Below, in pieces: positions 18,891 through 29,160 of a stretch of 64,000 nt of DNA; the stretch's first letter is position 1, and each line of letters starts with the position of its first letter. The stretch is from NCBI RefSeq assembly GCF_013087525.1, contig NZ_JABFCS010000001.1, forward strand, positions 2,790,001 through 2,854,000. Direction: 5' to 3'. Under the pieces are notes generated by a model, which worked only from the letters and a program-made list of their open reading frames with translations, did not search any database and had not been told where the DNA came from. Made by a program: the position numbers and the translations under genes. This DNA comes from Ramlibacter montanisoli. GTDB taxonomy: Bacteria > Pseudomonadota > Gammaproteobacteria > Burkholderiales > Burkholderiaceae_C.

Positions 18891-19865
18891 TCAGTCGGCG
18901 CGGATGTTCGCGTCCTTGATCAGCTTGGACCAGCGCGGCACTTCGGACTTCATGAAGGCGGCGAACTGCTGGCTGGTGCTGCCGACGACGGTGAAGCCCT
19001 GGTCGGCGAGCTTGCCGGAAAGCTCCTTCGACTTCAATGCCGCGATCGCTTCGGTTTCGAGTTTCTTCACGACCGCCGGCGGGGTGCCGGCCGGAGCGAA
19101 CACCCCGTACCAGGTCAGCACCTCGAAGCCGGGCAGCTTGCCCGCTTCCGCGACCGTCGGCAGGTCCGGCAGTTCCGGATGGCGCCTGGCGCTGCTCACG
19201 GCGAGTGCCCGCAGCTTGCCGGCCTTCACGTAGGGCATCACGGCCGGCAGGTTGGAGAACATCACCGGTACCTGGCCGCCGATGGCGTCGGTCAGCGCCG
19301 GCGCCTCGCCCTTGTACGGGATGTGGGTCAGCTTGATCTTCGCGAGGTTGGCGAACAGCTCGCCCGCGGTGTGCTGCGGCCCGCCGGCGCCGGCGGAGGC
19401 ATAGGACAGGTCGCCCTTCTTCGCCAGCTCGACCAGCTCCTGCACGGTCCTGGCCGGCACGCTGGGGTGCACCACCAGCAGCATGGGCATGGACACGAGC
19501 ATGGACACCGGCGTGAAGTCCTGCACCGGGTCGAACGGCAGCTTGGGATAGATGGCGGGCGCCACCAGCATGGTGGACTGCGAACCGAGGAACAGCGTGT
19601 GGCCGTCCGCCGGGGCCTTGGCCACGAAGCTCGCGGCGATGGTGCCGGTGGCACCCGGCTTGTTCTCCACGACGAAGGACTGGCCGACCTGCGCACCCAT
19701 CTGGTGGCCCAGTTGCCGCGCCACGATGTCGGCACCGCCGCCGGCGGCGAAGCCCACGGCGATCCGCACCGGCTTGTCGGGGAAGCCGGCGGCATGGGCC
19801 GCCAGGGCGGCGGCGGCGAGGGCGGCCGCGGAAGCGGCGAGGACGGTACGGCGGGTGAAATTCAA
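18891..19865 (-). CDS. TTT-family periplasmic receptor (Bug protein)
   Basis: 324 residues from a TTG start at 19865 with GGAGA seven bases upstream. A Tat/Sec-like signal peptide (NFTRRTVLAASAAALAAAAL) precedes the Bug fold: PVRIAVGFAAGGGADIVAR, VENKPGATGTIAASFVAK, HIPYKGEAPALTDAIGG and LPDLPTVAEAGKLPGFEV. It is co-transcribed with the UxaA-family dehydratase. The likely ligand is an aldaric or uronic acid derivative. Confidence 0.92.
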   Translation of the reverse strand: MNFTRRTVLAASAAALAAAALAAHAAGFPDKPVRIAVGFAAGGGADIVARQLGHQMGAQVGQSFVVENKPGATGTIAASFVAKAPADGHTLFLGSQSTMLVAPAIYPKLPFDPVQDFTPVSMLVSMPMLLVVHPSVPARTVQELVELAKKGDLSYASAGAGGPQHTAGELFANLAKIKLTHIPYKGEAPALTDAIGGQVPVMFSNLPAVMPYVKAGKLRALAVSSARRHPELPDLPTVAEAGKLPGFEVLTWYGVFAPAGTPPAVVKKLETEAIAALKSKELSGKLADQGFTVVGSTSQQFAAFMKSEVPRWSKLIKDANIRAD

Positions 19866-19969
19866 GTTCTGGTCTCCGTTGGGATGCTGCGCCGGGGATC
19901 ATGGGCCAGGCGGCCGCCGCGATAAACAGGCCGCCGCCACATTCAATCGATAATGAAGTTTTGTTCCGG

Positions 19970-20851
19970 ATGGACACGCAGTTCCTGCAAAGCTTCGTGA
20001 TGGTGGTCGATTGCGGCTCGATGGCCGAGGCCGCGCGCCGCCTGGACCTCACGCCGGCGGCGGTGGCCGCGCGCGTGAAGTCGCTGGAGGAAGCCATGGG
20101 CACGGAGCTGGTGCGGCGCGCCGGCCGCACGGTGAAGGCCACCGAGTCGGGCCTGCGCATCCTGAACCACGCGCGCAGCCTGCTGCGCGACGTGCGCAAC
20201 CTGCAGGCGCTGGCCAACGACGACGCGCCGCTGGGTGAGTGGCGCCTCGGCGTGTCCGCCTCGGCCCTCACCGGCGTGCTGCCGCCGCTGCTGCGCGGCC
20301 TGTACCGCAAGCATCCGAAGCTGGCCGTCTACATGGAGCCGGGCAACTCGGGCACCTTGTATCAGCGCGTCACCCTCGGCATGCTCGATGCGGCGGTGAT
20401 CGTCGAGCCGCAGTTCACGCTGCCCAAGTCCTGCGGCTGGCAACTGCTGGTGGAGGAGCCCTTGTGCGTGCTGGCACCCGCCGCGTTCGCCGGGCGCGAC
20501 CCGATGGACCTGCTGGCCAGCGAGCCCTTCATCCGCTACGACCGCTCGATGTGGGGCGGCCGCATGGCGGATGCCTACCTGCGCGAGCACCAGATCCAGC
20601 CGCAGGAGCGCATCGAGATCGACGCGCTCAATGCGATCGCCGTGTTCGTGCACCAGGGCCTGGGCGTCTCGCTGGTGCCGGACTGGACGCCACCCTGGCC
20701 CGAGGGACTGGAGGTCGTGCGCATCCCGCTGCCGCCGCCGGCGCCCGTGCGGCGCATGGGGCTGGTGTGGGCCGAAGGCCCGAAGGCGGCGCTGGCGCGT
20801 GCGCTGCTCGCCGAGGCCGATCACGGTCCGGCAGACGCTGCCCATCGCTGA
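19970..20851 (+). CDS. LysR-family transcriptional regulator
   Basis: 293 residues from ATG 19970 (MDTQFLQSFVMVVDCGSMAEAARRL). A longer reading from 19901 adds a non-homologous tail and would overlap the promoter zone. The LysR helix-turn-helix covers about residues 1-60 (LDLTPAAVAARVKSLEE) and the effector domain follows. It is divergent from the TTT receptor/UxaA operon across 104 bp, which contains the AT-rich stretch ATTCAATCGATAATGAAG, a reasonable LysR-binding region. It probably activates that operon in response to the sugar acid or a product. Confidence 0.92.
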   Translation: MDTQFLQSFVMVVDCGSMAEAARRLDLTPAAVAARVKSLEEAMGTELVRRAGRTVKATESGLRILNHARSLLRDVRNLQALANDDAPLGEWRLGVSASALTGVLPPLLRGLYRKHPKLAVYMEPGNSGTLYQRVTLGMLDAAVIVEPQFTLPKSCGWQLLVEEPLCVLAPAAFAGRDPMDLLASEPFIRYDRSMWGGRMADAYLREHQIQPQERIEIDALNAIAVFVHQGLGVSLVPDWTPPWPEGLEVVRIPLPPPAPVRRMGLVWAEGPKAALARALLAEADHGPADAAHR

Positions 20852-20971
20852 ATCATTCCCTCGGCGGTGGAACGGCCGCGAAAAGATAAGTGCTCGACGC
20901 TGGGGACGAAATGGTGCGTGGTGACATCTAAAGCATCACAGCAGCCTTTTGCTGGGTTGAAGGGAGATCCC

Positions 20972-22192
20972 ATGAACCGACGTCCGCCATCCATCTTTTC
21001 GAGAACCTTGCTGCTCGCCGTGCTCGCGGCAACGGGTGCCACCCTGGCCAGCTGCGGAGGTGGGGGCGGTGGCGGCGGCGTGAACACCGCGTTGCTGCAG
21101 GCGCAGGGCCGGCAGATCTTCCGCTTCGACACCTTCGGCGACGAGATCTTCTGGACCGACACGCTGCGCATGCACGAGGTGATCGAGCAGCAGGTCTCGC
21201 CGACGCTCGCGCTCACCGTCGGGCTCAAGGTGGATTCGGAGGCGCTGCCGGCCTCCGTGGCCAACGGCATCCGCAACGGCACCGTCGACCTGACCAGCCC
21301 GGCCACGACGGTCGCCCTCATCAAGCTCGATGCCGTGGTCGGCATCAAGGGCCGCGTGGAGACGATCAACGGCGTCGACCGCCTGACCCGCGTGGGTGTC
21401 ACCTGCGCCTTGTGCCATTCGACGGTGGACAACAGCTTCTCCAGCGGCATCGGCAAGCGGCTCGATGGCTGGGCCAATCGCGACCTCGACCCCGGGCTGA
21501 TCATCTCCCTGTCGCCGGCGCTCAGCACGACGCAGAAGGCGATCTACGCATCCTGGGGCAAGGGCATGTACGACCCCCGCTTCAACATCGACGGCCTGAG
21601 CAAGCCCGCCGTGATCCCGCCGGCCTTCGGCCTGCAGGACGTGCACAAGATCACCTTCACCGGCGACGGCGACGACATCGCCTACTGGAACCGCTACGTC
21701 GCGGTCACGCAGATGGGCGGCCAGGGAACCTTCACCGAACCGCGCCTGGGCATCAACATCACCAACGGCACGCAGGACCTCGTGTCCTCCAGGCTGCCCG
21801 CGCTGCAGGCCTACCAGCTCTCGCTGGCCGCGCCGGCGCCGCCGGCCGGCTCCTTCGACGCCACCGCCTCCGCGCGCGGCAAGGCGCTGTTCGAGGGCAA
21901 GGCCCGCTGCTCGACCTGCCACACCGGCAGCACTTTCACCGATGCCAACCTGCGGCTGCACCCGAAGACCGACTCGATGGTCGAGCCGGAAGTGCCCAGC
22001 CATGCGGACCGCTCCGCCACCAAGCTGTACCGCACGACGCCGCTGCGCGGCCTGTGGCAGCACGCGCCCTACTTCCACGACGGATCCGCCGCCACGACGG
22101 AACAGGTGGTCACGGTCTACAACACCAAGATGCTGCTGGGCCTGACGCCGCAGGAGATCCTGGACGTGGCGCAGTACCTGCGCTCGCTGTAG
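20972..22192 (+). CDS. Dihaem cytochrome c lipoprotein
   Basis: 406 residues from ATG 20972, preceded by GAAGGGAGA. A lipoprotein signal (LAATGATLASC) is followed by an eight-glycine linker, so the protein is probably anchored in a membrane and faces the periplasm. There are two haem c motifs, CALCH (about residue 150) and CSTCH (about residue 315), and the C-terminal half resembles cytochrome c peroxidase-like proteins (TPLRGLWQHAPYFHDGSA). Electron partners are unknown. It precedes a Liv operon by 139 bp, but no link to the transport genes is evident. Confidence 0.8.
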   Translation: MNRRPPSIFSRTLLLAVLAATGATLASCGGGGGGGGVNTALLQAQGRQIFRFDTFGDEIFWTDTLRMHEVIEQQVSPTLALTVGLKVDSEALPASVANGIRNGTVDLTSPATTVALIKLDAVVGIKGRVETINGVDRLTRVGVTCALCHSTVDNSFSSGIGKRLDGWANRDLDPGLIISLSPALSTTQKAIYASWGKGMYDPRFNIDGLSKPAVIPPAFGLQDVHKITFTGDGDDIAYWNRYVAVTQMGGQGTFTEPRLGINITNGTQDLVSSRLPALQAYQLSLAAPAPPAGSFDATASARGKALFEGKARCSTCHTGSTFTDANLRLHPKTDSMVEPEVPSHADRSATKLYRTTPLRGLWQHAPYFHDGSAATTEQVVTVYNTKMLLGLTPQEILDVAQYLRSL

Positions 22193-22331
22193 CGCACGGG
22201 CGGCACGTGGCCGGGCCCGATGCGGCGCGCCCGGCATCGCCTGCGCGACAGGCTGCGGGAAAACACCATGCGGGCGCGGCGTCTTTGCATGGAAGCATGC
22301 AGACCTCTTTGGCAAGGCCGAGGTCCAGCGA

Positions 22332-23143
<812 letters not shown>

Positions 23144-23144
<1 letters not shown>

Positions 23145-23860
23145 TGGCCGCCCCGCTGCTCGAAGTGCGCAATCTGCGCGCGGGCTACGGGCCGACCGAG
23201 GTGCTGCACGGGCTCTCCTTCGCCATCGAGGAAGGCACGATCACGGCGCTGCTGGGCGCCAACGGCGCGGGCAAGACGACCACGCTGCGCGCCATCTGCA
23301 ACATGGTGCGCACCAGCGGCGAGGTGCTGTTCGACGGCCAGCGCATCGACGGCAAGTCCACCGAGGACATCGTGCGGCTGGGCGTCGCCCATGTCCCGGA
23401 CGGCCGCGGCACCTTCACCGACCTCACCACCGAGGAGAACCTGCGCCTGGGCGCCTACGCGCGGCGCAACCACCGCGACCTGGCCGAAGACTACGAGCGC
23501 ATGTACCGCCTCTTCCCCATCCTCGCGGAGCGGCGCCACCAGCAGGCCGGCACGCTGTCGGGTGGGCAGCAGCAGATGCTGGCGGTGGCGCGCGCGCTGA
23601 TGCTGCGCCCGCGCCTGCTGTTGCTGGACGAACCTTCCTTCGGCCTGGCGCCCATGGTGGTCAAGGAGATCTTCGAGGTGATGCGCGACATCAACCGCAC
23701 GCAGAAGGTGACCATCCTGCTGGTGGAGCAGAACGCCGCGATGGCCCTGAAGCTGGCGGACCAGGCCCACCTGCTGGAGACCGGCAGCATCCTGATGTCC
23801 GGCAGCGGCAAGGACCTGATGAACGACGACGCGGTGCGCCGCGCCTACCTCGGCTACTGA
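23144..23860 (+). CDS. livF: Branched-chain-type ABC transporter ATP-binding protein LivF
   Basis: 238 residues; the ATG overlaps the livG stop (TGATG). Walker A GANGAGKTT, signature LSGGQQQMLAVARAL, Walker B LLLLDEPSFGLAP and switch His region LLVEQNAAMALKLAD are all intact. It is the second ATPase of the heterodimer with LivG. The conserved Walker lysine here contrasts with the second Liv system in the window, whose LivF has arginine. Confidence 0.93.
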
Positions 23861-23868
23861 AGGACCGC

Positions 23869-24741
23869 ATGGACGCCTTCCTGCACCAGGTCTTCGCCGG
23901 TCTCGCCACCGGCGGCATCTATGCCAGCCTCGCGCTGGCGCTCGTGATGATCCACAACGCCACGCGGCTGGTGAACTTCGCGCAGGGCGAGATGGCGATG
24001 TTCGCCACCTACCTGTGCTGGACGATGATCCAGGCCGGCTGGCCCTACTGGGGTGCCTTCTTCGCGACGGTGGTGCTGTCCTTCGTGCTCGGCGTGGCGA
24101 TCGAGCGCATCCTGATCCGCCCCGTGGAGCGGGCTCCCGTGCTGACGACGGTGGTGGTGTTCATCGGCCTGCTGCTGATCCTCAACAGCGTGGCCGGCTG
24201 GATCTACACCTACACGATCAAGTCCTTCCCCAGCCCCTTTCCCAGCAAGGCGCCCTTCGGCCTGACCATCGTCTCCGCGCACGAACTCGGCGCGATCGGC
24301 GTCACGCTGGTGGTGCTGATGATGGTGTACCTGTTCTTCCGCTTCACGCCGCTGGGCCTGGCGATGCGCGCGGCGGCGCAGAACCCCGACTCCAGCCGCC
24401 TGGTCGGCATCCGCGTCGGCTGGATGCTGGCGCTCGGCTGGGGACTCGCCGCGGCGACCGGCGCGACGGCCGGGATGATGATCGCGCCCATCGTGTTCCT
24501 CGACCCGAACATGATGACCGGCGTGCTGCTCTATGCCTTCGCCGCCGCGCTCATGGGCGGCATCGACAGTCCCGGCGGGGCCGTCGTCGGCGGCTTCATC
24601 GTCGGCGTGCTGGAGAACATCGTGGGCGCCTACCTGATCGGGACGGAGCTGAAGCTGACCGTCGCCCTGGTCCTCATCGTCGGCGTGCTCGTGGTGCGGC
24701 CCGCCGGCCTGTTCGGTCGCGTCATCGTGCAGCGGGTCTGA
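23869..24741 (+). CDS. livH: Branched-chain-type ABC transporter permease LivH
   Basis: 290 residues with about eight hydrophobic segments. The LivH opening ATGGIYASLALALVMIHNATRLVNFAQGE-type sequence is present, and the C-terminus is the usual ALVLIVGVLVVRPAGLFGR. It starts 8 bp after livF. With LivM it forms the membrane channel of the transporter. Confidence 0.92.
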   Translation: MDAFLHQVFAGLATGGIYASLALALVMIHNATRLVNFAQGEMAMFATYLCWTMIQAGWPYWGAFFATVVLSFVLGVAIERILIRPVERAPVLTTVVVFIGLLLILNSVAGWIYTYTIKSFPSPFPSKAPFGLTIVSAHELGAIGVTLVVLMMVYLFFRFTPLGLAMRAAAQNPDSSRLVGIRVGWMLALGWGLAAATGATAGMMIAPIVFLDPNMMTGVLLYAFAAALMGGIDSPGGAVVGGFIVGVLENIVGAYLIGTELKLTVALVLIVGVLVVRPAGLFGRVIVQRV

Positions 24742-24743
24742 GC

Positions 24744-25796
24744 ATGGAAGCCGCCACCCCCGTCGACCTTCCTCCCGTGGCTCCCGCGCAGGCCAGCGGC
24801 GGCGTGCGCGGCTGGTCGCGCGGCTGGCTGCTGGGCGCGATCCTGGTCGTCGCCGCCGCCTGCGTGCTGCCCTTCGTGGTCAGCAACTACCGCGTGTTCC
24901 AGCTCACCATGGTGCTGATCTACGCGATCGCGCTGCTCGGGCTGAACATCCTCACCGGCTACAACGGCCAGGTCTCCCTCGGCCACGGCGCCTTCTACGC
25001 GATCGGCGCGTATGTGACCGCGATCCTGATGGACAAGTTCGGCGTGCCCTACTGGATGTGCATTCCCGCGGCGGGCGCGGTCTGCCTGCTGGCCGGCTTC
25101 CTGTTCGGCCTGCCGGCGCTGCGGCTGGAAGGCGTGTACCTGGCGCTGGCCACCTTCGCGCTGGGCGTGGCGCTGCCGCAGCTGCTGAAATACAAGCACC
25201 TGGAGGAATGGACCGGCGGCGTGCAAGGCATCATCCTGATGAAGCCGGAACCGCCGATCGCCAGCATCCTCGGGCTGAAGCTCAATGCGGACCGCTGGCT
25301 GTTCCTGTTCACGCTGGCGATCACGGTGGTGATGTTCGTGATCGCCTGGAACCTGCTGCGCGGGCGCGTGGGGCGCGCGCTGATCGCGATCCGCGACCAT
25401 CCCATCGCCGCCGCCACCATGGGCGTGGACACCGCGATGTACAAGTCGCTCGCCTTCGGCGTCAGCGCGATGTTCACCGGCGTGGCCGGCGCGCTGGGCG
25501 CCGTCGTCGTGGCCTTCGTGGCCCCGGACAGCTTCACCATCTTCCTGTCGATCACGCTGGTGGTCGGCATGGTGGTGGGCGGGCTGGCCTCCATCACCGG
25601 GGCCTTCTGGGGCGCGCTGTTCATCCAGTTCGTGCCCAACCTGGCGGACCAGGTGTCCAAGGCGGCGCCCTGGGCTCTCTATGGCGCCGCGATGATCGTG
25701 TTCATGTACGTCATGCCCACCGGCATCTCCGGTGCCTTGCGCCTGGCCTGGCTGCGCCTCCAGCGCCGCACGGGCCGGGGCTCCCCAGCGGCGTGA
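24744..25796 (+). CDS. livM: Branched-chain-type ABC transporter permease LivM
   Basis: 350 residues from ATG 24744, 2 bp after livH. A polar N-terminal tail of about 25 residues precedes the membrane segments. Signature LivM sequences are ILTGYNGQVSLGHGAFYAIG and LPALRLEGVYLALATFALG, with FVAPDSFTIFLSITLVVGMV near the end. No frame break is seen. Confidence 0.92.
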   Translation: MEAATPVDLPPVAPAQASGGVRGWSRGWLLGAILVVAAACVLPFVVSNYRVFQLTMVLIYAIALLGLNILTGYNGQVSLGHGAFYAIGAYVTAILMDKFGVPYWMCIPAAGAVCLLAGFLFGLPALRLEGVYLALATFALGVALPQLLKYKHLEEWTGGVQGIILMKPEPPIASILGLKLNADRWLFLFTLAITVVMFVIAWNLLRGRVGRALIAIRDHPIAAATMGVDTAMYKSLAFGVSAMFTGVAGALGAVVVAFVAPDSFTIFLSITLVVGMVVGGLASITGAFWGALFIQFVPNLADQVSKAAPWALYGAAMIVFMYVMPTGISGALRLAWLRLQRRTGRGSPAA

Positions 25797-25828
25797 TCGC
25801 CGCGCTCTCTCCCCTGAAAGGACCCATC

Positions 25829-27040
25829 ATGTCGAACCAGAACCGCCGCATCGTGCTGGCCGCACTGGGCCTGGCGCTGGCGGCCGCTCCCGCCCTGGCG
25901 CAGAAGCGCTACGACCCCGGTGCCAGCGACACCGAGATCAAGATCGGGCAGACCATGCCCTACAGCGGCCCCGCGTCCGCCTACGGCACCATCGGCAAGG
26001 TCGAGGCCGCGTACTTCAAGATGCTGAACGAGTCGGGCGGCATCAACGGGCGCAAGATCAACTTCATCAGCCTGGACGACGGCTACAGCCCGCCCAAGGC
26101 GGTGGAGATGGTGCGCCGGCTGGTGGAGCAGGACGAGGTGCTGTTCACCGTCAACACACTGGGCACGCCGTCGAATTCGGCGATCCACCGCTACATGAAC
26201 CAGAAGAAGGTGCCGCACCTGTTCCTGGCCACCGGCGCGTCGAAGTGGAACGACCCGAAGAACTTCCCCTGGACCATGGGCTTCAACCCCAACTACCAGA
26301 GCGAAGGCAAGCTGTACGCGCAGCACATCCTGGCGACCAGGCCGAACGCCAAGATCGCCGTGCTGTACCAGAACGACGACTACGGCAAGGACTACCTCAA
26401 GGGCTTCATGGACGGCCTGGGCGCCAAGGCGCAGGCCATGGTGGTCAAGAGCGCGACCTACGAGGTGACGGACCCCACGGTCGATTCGCAGATCGTCACG
26501 CTGCAAAGCTCGGGCGCCGACACCTTCTTCAACATCACCACGCCCAAGTTCGCGGCGCAGGCCATCCGCAAGGTCGCCGACGTGGGCTGGAAGCCGGTGC
26601 ACTACCTGAACCAGGTGTCGGCCAGCGTCGGCTCGGTGCTCAAGCCCGCGGGGCTGGACAAGTCGGTGGGGCTGATCTCCATGCAGTACATCAAGGACCC
26701 GAGCGACCCGAAGTGGGCCAGCGACAAGGCCATGCAGGACTACCTGGCCTTCATGAAGAAGTACCTGCCCGACCTGGATCCCATGGACGGCAACAACACC
26801 TACGGCCTGGCGGTGGCGCAGCTCACGGCGCAGGTGCTGCGCCAATGCGGCGACAACCTCACGCGCGAGAACGTGATGAAGCAGGCCGCGAGCATCCGCA
26901 ACTTCCAGATCCCGATGGCGCTGCCCGGCGTGCTGGCGCACACCAGCCCGGACGACTTCGCGCCCTTCCAGACCATGCAGCTGGTGCGCTTCGACGGCAA
27001 CACCTGGGTGGCGTTCGGGGAGCCGATGGCGGTGAAGTGA
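25829..27040 (+). CDS. Liv-type ABC transporter substrate-binding protein
   Basis: 403 residues with a signal peptide ending near AAPALAQ. The type I periplasmic-binding fold is clear: EIKIGQTMPYSGPASAYG, RRLVEQDEVLFTVNTLGT, and AVLYQNDDYGKDYLKGF in the middle. Its family (LivK-like, Leu/Ile/Val-binding relatives) also binds aromatic and aliphatic carboxylates, so the ligand is open. It is last in the livGFHMK operon, 32 bp after livM. Confidence 0.92.
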   Translation: MSNQNRRIVLAALGLALAAAPALAQKRYDPGASDTEIKIGQTMPYSGPASAYGTIGKVEAAYFKMLNESGGINGRKINFISLDDGYSPPKAVEMVRRLVEQDEVLFTVNTLGTPSNSAIHRYMNQKKVPHLFLATGASKWNDPKNFPWTMGFNPNYQSEGKLYAQHILATRPNAKIAVLYQNDDYGKDYLKGFMDGLGAKAQAMVVKSATYEVTDPTVDSQIVTLQSSGADTFFNITTPKFAAQAIRKVADVGWKPVHYLNQVSASVGSVLKPAGLDKSVGLISMQYIKDPSDPKWASDKAMQDYLAFMKKYLPDLDPMDGNNTYGLAVAQLTAQVLRQCGDNLTRENVMKQAASIRNFQIPMALPGVLAHTSPDDFAPFQTMQLVRFDGNTWVAFGEPMAVK

Positions 27041-27050
27041 TGCACGTGGT

Positions 27051-27084
27051 GTCGGGGTTCGCCTTCGGGCTGACCCTGACCTAC
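27051..27084. repeat. GTCGGGG...CCTGACCTAC palindromic element
   Basis: GTCGGGGT (27051-27058) pairs with ACCCTGAC (27073-27080) with one mismatch. Inside is GCCTTCGGGC, a hairpin with a TTCG loop. CTAC at 27081-27084 gives the TAG stop of the flavin monooxygenase on the minus strand. It is a transcription-end candidate between convergent genes. Confidence 0.6.
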
Positions 27085-28292
27085 AGGACGTCGACAGCCA
27101 ACGCGTCGTACGCGAACAGCCACCCATACCGCTCTCGTACCTTTTCCTCGCTCCACTCCCGGTCCACGTAGGCCTGCGCGCCCGCGGCGTCGGCCAGCGC
27201 CGGGTTGTGGAAGCGCTTGCCGGCCTCGTTGGCGCCGCGCACGATGCGCGCGGTGCGATCGATGCGCAGTGACTCGTAGCGACGCAGCGCGTGATCGGGC
27301 TGCGCGGCGTGTGCGTGCAGGCAGCGCGCCAGCACCAGCGCATCCTCGATCGCCATGCAGGCACCCTGCGCCAGGAAGGGCAGCGTGGGATGGCAGGCGT
27401 CGCCGGCCAGCGTGACGCGACCCTCGCCCCAGCGGGCCAGCGGCTCGCGTCCCATCAGCGCCCAGCGCAGCGGCTGCGGCTCCAGGGCGGAGATGAGCAG
27501 CTGCACGTCCTCGTGCCAGCCGCGGAAGTCGGCGGCGCAGGCCTCGCGCGTGCCGCGTTCGGTCCACGATTCGCGCGACCAGGGCACGCCCTCGACGATG
27601 CCGACGAAGTTGAGGAGCGCGCCGCCGCGCACCGGATAGGTGATGACGTGCGCGCCCGGGCCGATCCAGTTGGTGCCGACCGGCTCGCGCAGGCGTTCGG
27701 GCAGCAGGTCCATGGCGATCAGGCCTCGCCACGCCGCGCAAGCGGTGAACGCCGGCGCGTCCGCGTGACCGAGCTGCGTGCGCAGGGCAGAGTGCACGCC
27801 GTCGGCGGCGACGAGAACGTCGCATTCCACTACCCGGCCGTCGTGCAGCGACAGGCGCACGCCCGATGCGTCCTGCACGAAACCCGCGCAGCGCGCGCCG
27901 AGCGTGATGCAGTCCGGCTGCAGCGCGCGCAGGGCATCGACCAGCACCGCGTGCAGGTCGGCGCGGTGGAACATCAGGTAGGGAAAGCCGTGGTCGGCGA
28001 GCGCGGCCTCGCCGAGGTCGAACAGCTTCCAGCGCTGGCCGGTGCTCCACAGGCGCACCTGCTTGCCGCGCGGGATGCTGGCGACGCGGGAGAGCGTGGG
28101 TTCCAGGCCCAACGCGTAGAGGCAGCGGGTGGCGTTGGGGCTGAGCTGCAGGCCGGCGCCGACGTCGGCGAGGGTGGCGGCCTGTTCGAAGACCTGGACG
28201 CGGAAGCCGCGTTGCAGGAGGGCCAGGGCGAGCGTGAGGCCTGCGAGGCCGGCTCCCGCAATCGCGATGCCGGGCTTCACTGCGTTCACCAC
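27081..28292 (-). CDS. FAD-dependent aromatic-type monooxygenase
   Basis: 403 residues from a GTG at 28292 (or 28289). It is a group A flavin monooxygenase resembling salicylate or 3-hydroxybenzoate hydroxylases. Motifs are GxGxxG in [16 protein letters not shown], the DG motif in [15 protein letters not shown], and the GD motif in [19 protein letters not shown]. It hydroxylates a small substrate with NAD(P)H and O2; the substrate is unknown. It begins 21 bp after phnE2 on the same strand and may be the last gene of the senA-phn operon. The start lies in a half copy of the GTAGGCTGG repeat (28284-28300), so the operon link is uncertain. Confidence 0.85.
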   Translation of the reverse strand: MVNAVKPGIAIAGAGLAGLTLALALLQRGFRVQVFEQAATLADVGAGLQLSPNATRCLYALGLEPTLSRVASIPRGKQVRLWSTGQRWKLFDLGEAALADHGFPYLMFHRADLHAVLVDALRALQPDCITLGARCAGFVQDASGVRLSLHDGRVVECDVLVAADGVHSALRTQLGHADAPAFTACAAWRGLIAMDLLPERLREPVGTNWIGPGAHVITYPVRGGALLNFVGIVEGVPWSRESWTERGTREACAADFRGWHEDVQLLISALEPQPLRWALMGREPLARWGEGRVTLAGDACHPTLPFLAQGACMAIEDALVLARCLHAHAAQPDHALRRYESLRIDRTARIVRGANEAGKRFHNPALADAAGAQAYVDREWSEEKVRERYGWLFAYDALAVDVL

Positions 28293-28313
28293 CAGCCTAC
28301 GAAGTCGGCAAAG

Positions 28314-29150
28314 TCACCGCGACATCGCACGGCGCGCCGCATAGCTGCCGACATCGACGATCGCCACCAGCACGAACATCGCGGCCAGCACGGAGCCGGT
28401 CTCGGCCATCTGGAACAGCCCGAGGTGGAAGGCCAGCATCTGGCCCAGGCCGCCGGCGCCCACGACGCCCAGCACGGCGGCCGCGCGGATGTTGTTCTCC
28501 CACCGGTACAGCGTGTAGCTCACCAGCTGCGGCAGCACCTGCGGCAAGGTGGCGTAGAGGAACACGCGGCCTTCCGGCACGCCGCGCACGCGCAGCGCGA
28601 AGGCGGGCCCGGGCGAGGCGTTCTCGATCGCCTCGGCGAACAGTCGGCCCAGCACGCCGCTCGTGTGCAGCGCGAGCGCCAGCGTGCCGGCGAAGGGCCC
28701 GAGGCCGGCGGCGATCAGCAGCAGCGCCGCCCACATCAGCTCCGGGATGCTGCGCAGCATGTTCAGCACCAGCCGGGTGGCGGGGCGCCAGCCCGCCTTG
28801 TCCTCGGCGTGCAGCTTGCTGGCGGGCAGCGCCAGCAGCAGGCCGCCCACCACCGCCAGCAAGGTGCCGAGCATCGACATCGCCAGCGTCTCCAGCGCGG
28901 CCGGCCACAGCTTGCGCAGGAAGGCGGCATCGAGGTTGGGAGACAGCAGCTCGCCGGCGAAGCGGCCCATGCGCTGCAGGGCGTCGAGCGACAGGAAGCG
29001 TGCCCACTGCAGGTCCAGCGTCCAGAAGCTGGCGACGACCATGGCGAGCGCGGCGGCCACGAACCAGCAGGCGCGGCAGCGCGCGTCGAACAGCGGCGGC
29101 GGCAGGCGGTACACCTCGTTGGCGGCGGCTTGCTTCTTCAGGCGCTCCAT
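28314..29150 (-). CDS. phnE: Phosphonate-type ABC transporter permease PhnE (second copy)
   Basis: 278 residues with about six hydrophobic segments. The inner-membrane EAA-like loop with a following glycine-rich turn is present (YRWENNIRAAAVLGVVGAGG), as is ALRVRGVPEGRVFLYATLPQ. It starts 10 bp after the first phnE. A pair of PhnE proteins forming a heterodimeric channel is known in some PhnCDE systems. It is the fifth gene counted from senA. Confidence 0.9.
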   Translation of the reverse strand: MERLKKQAAANEVYRLPPPLFDARCRACWFVAAALAMVVASFWTLDLQWARFLSLDALQRMGRFAGELLSPNLDAAFLRKLWPAALETLAMSMLGTLLAVVGGLLLALPASKLHAEDKAGWRPATRLVLNMLRSIPELMWAALLLIAAGLGPFAGTLALALHTSGVLGRLFAEAIENASPGPAFALRVRGVPEGRVFLYATLPQVLPQLVSYTLYRWENNIRAAAVLGVVGAGGLGQMLAFHLGLFQMAETGSVLAAMFVLVAIVDVGSYAARRAMSR

Positions 29151-29160
29151 GGCTTCGTCC

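Noticed and set aside
18883-20310. Upstream extension of the UxaA-type dehydratase frame into the TTT receptor and LysR genes
   Set aside because: The extension is antisense or out of frame with clear genes; the family start is at 18882.
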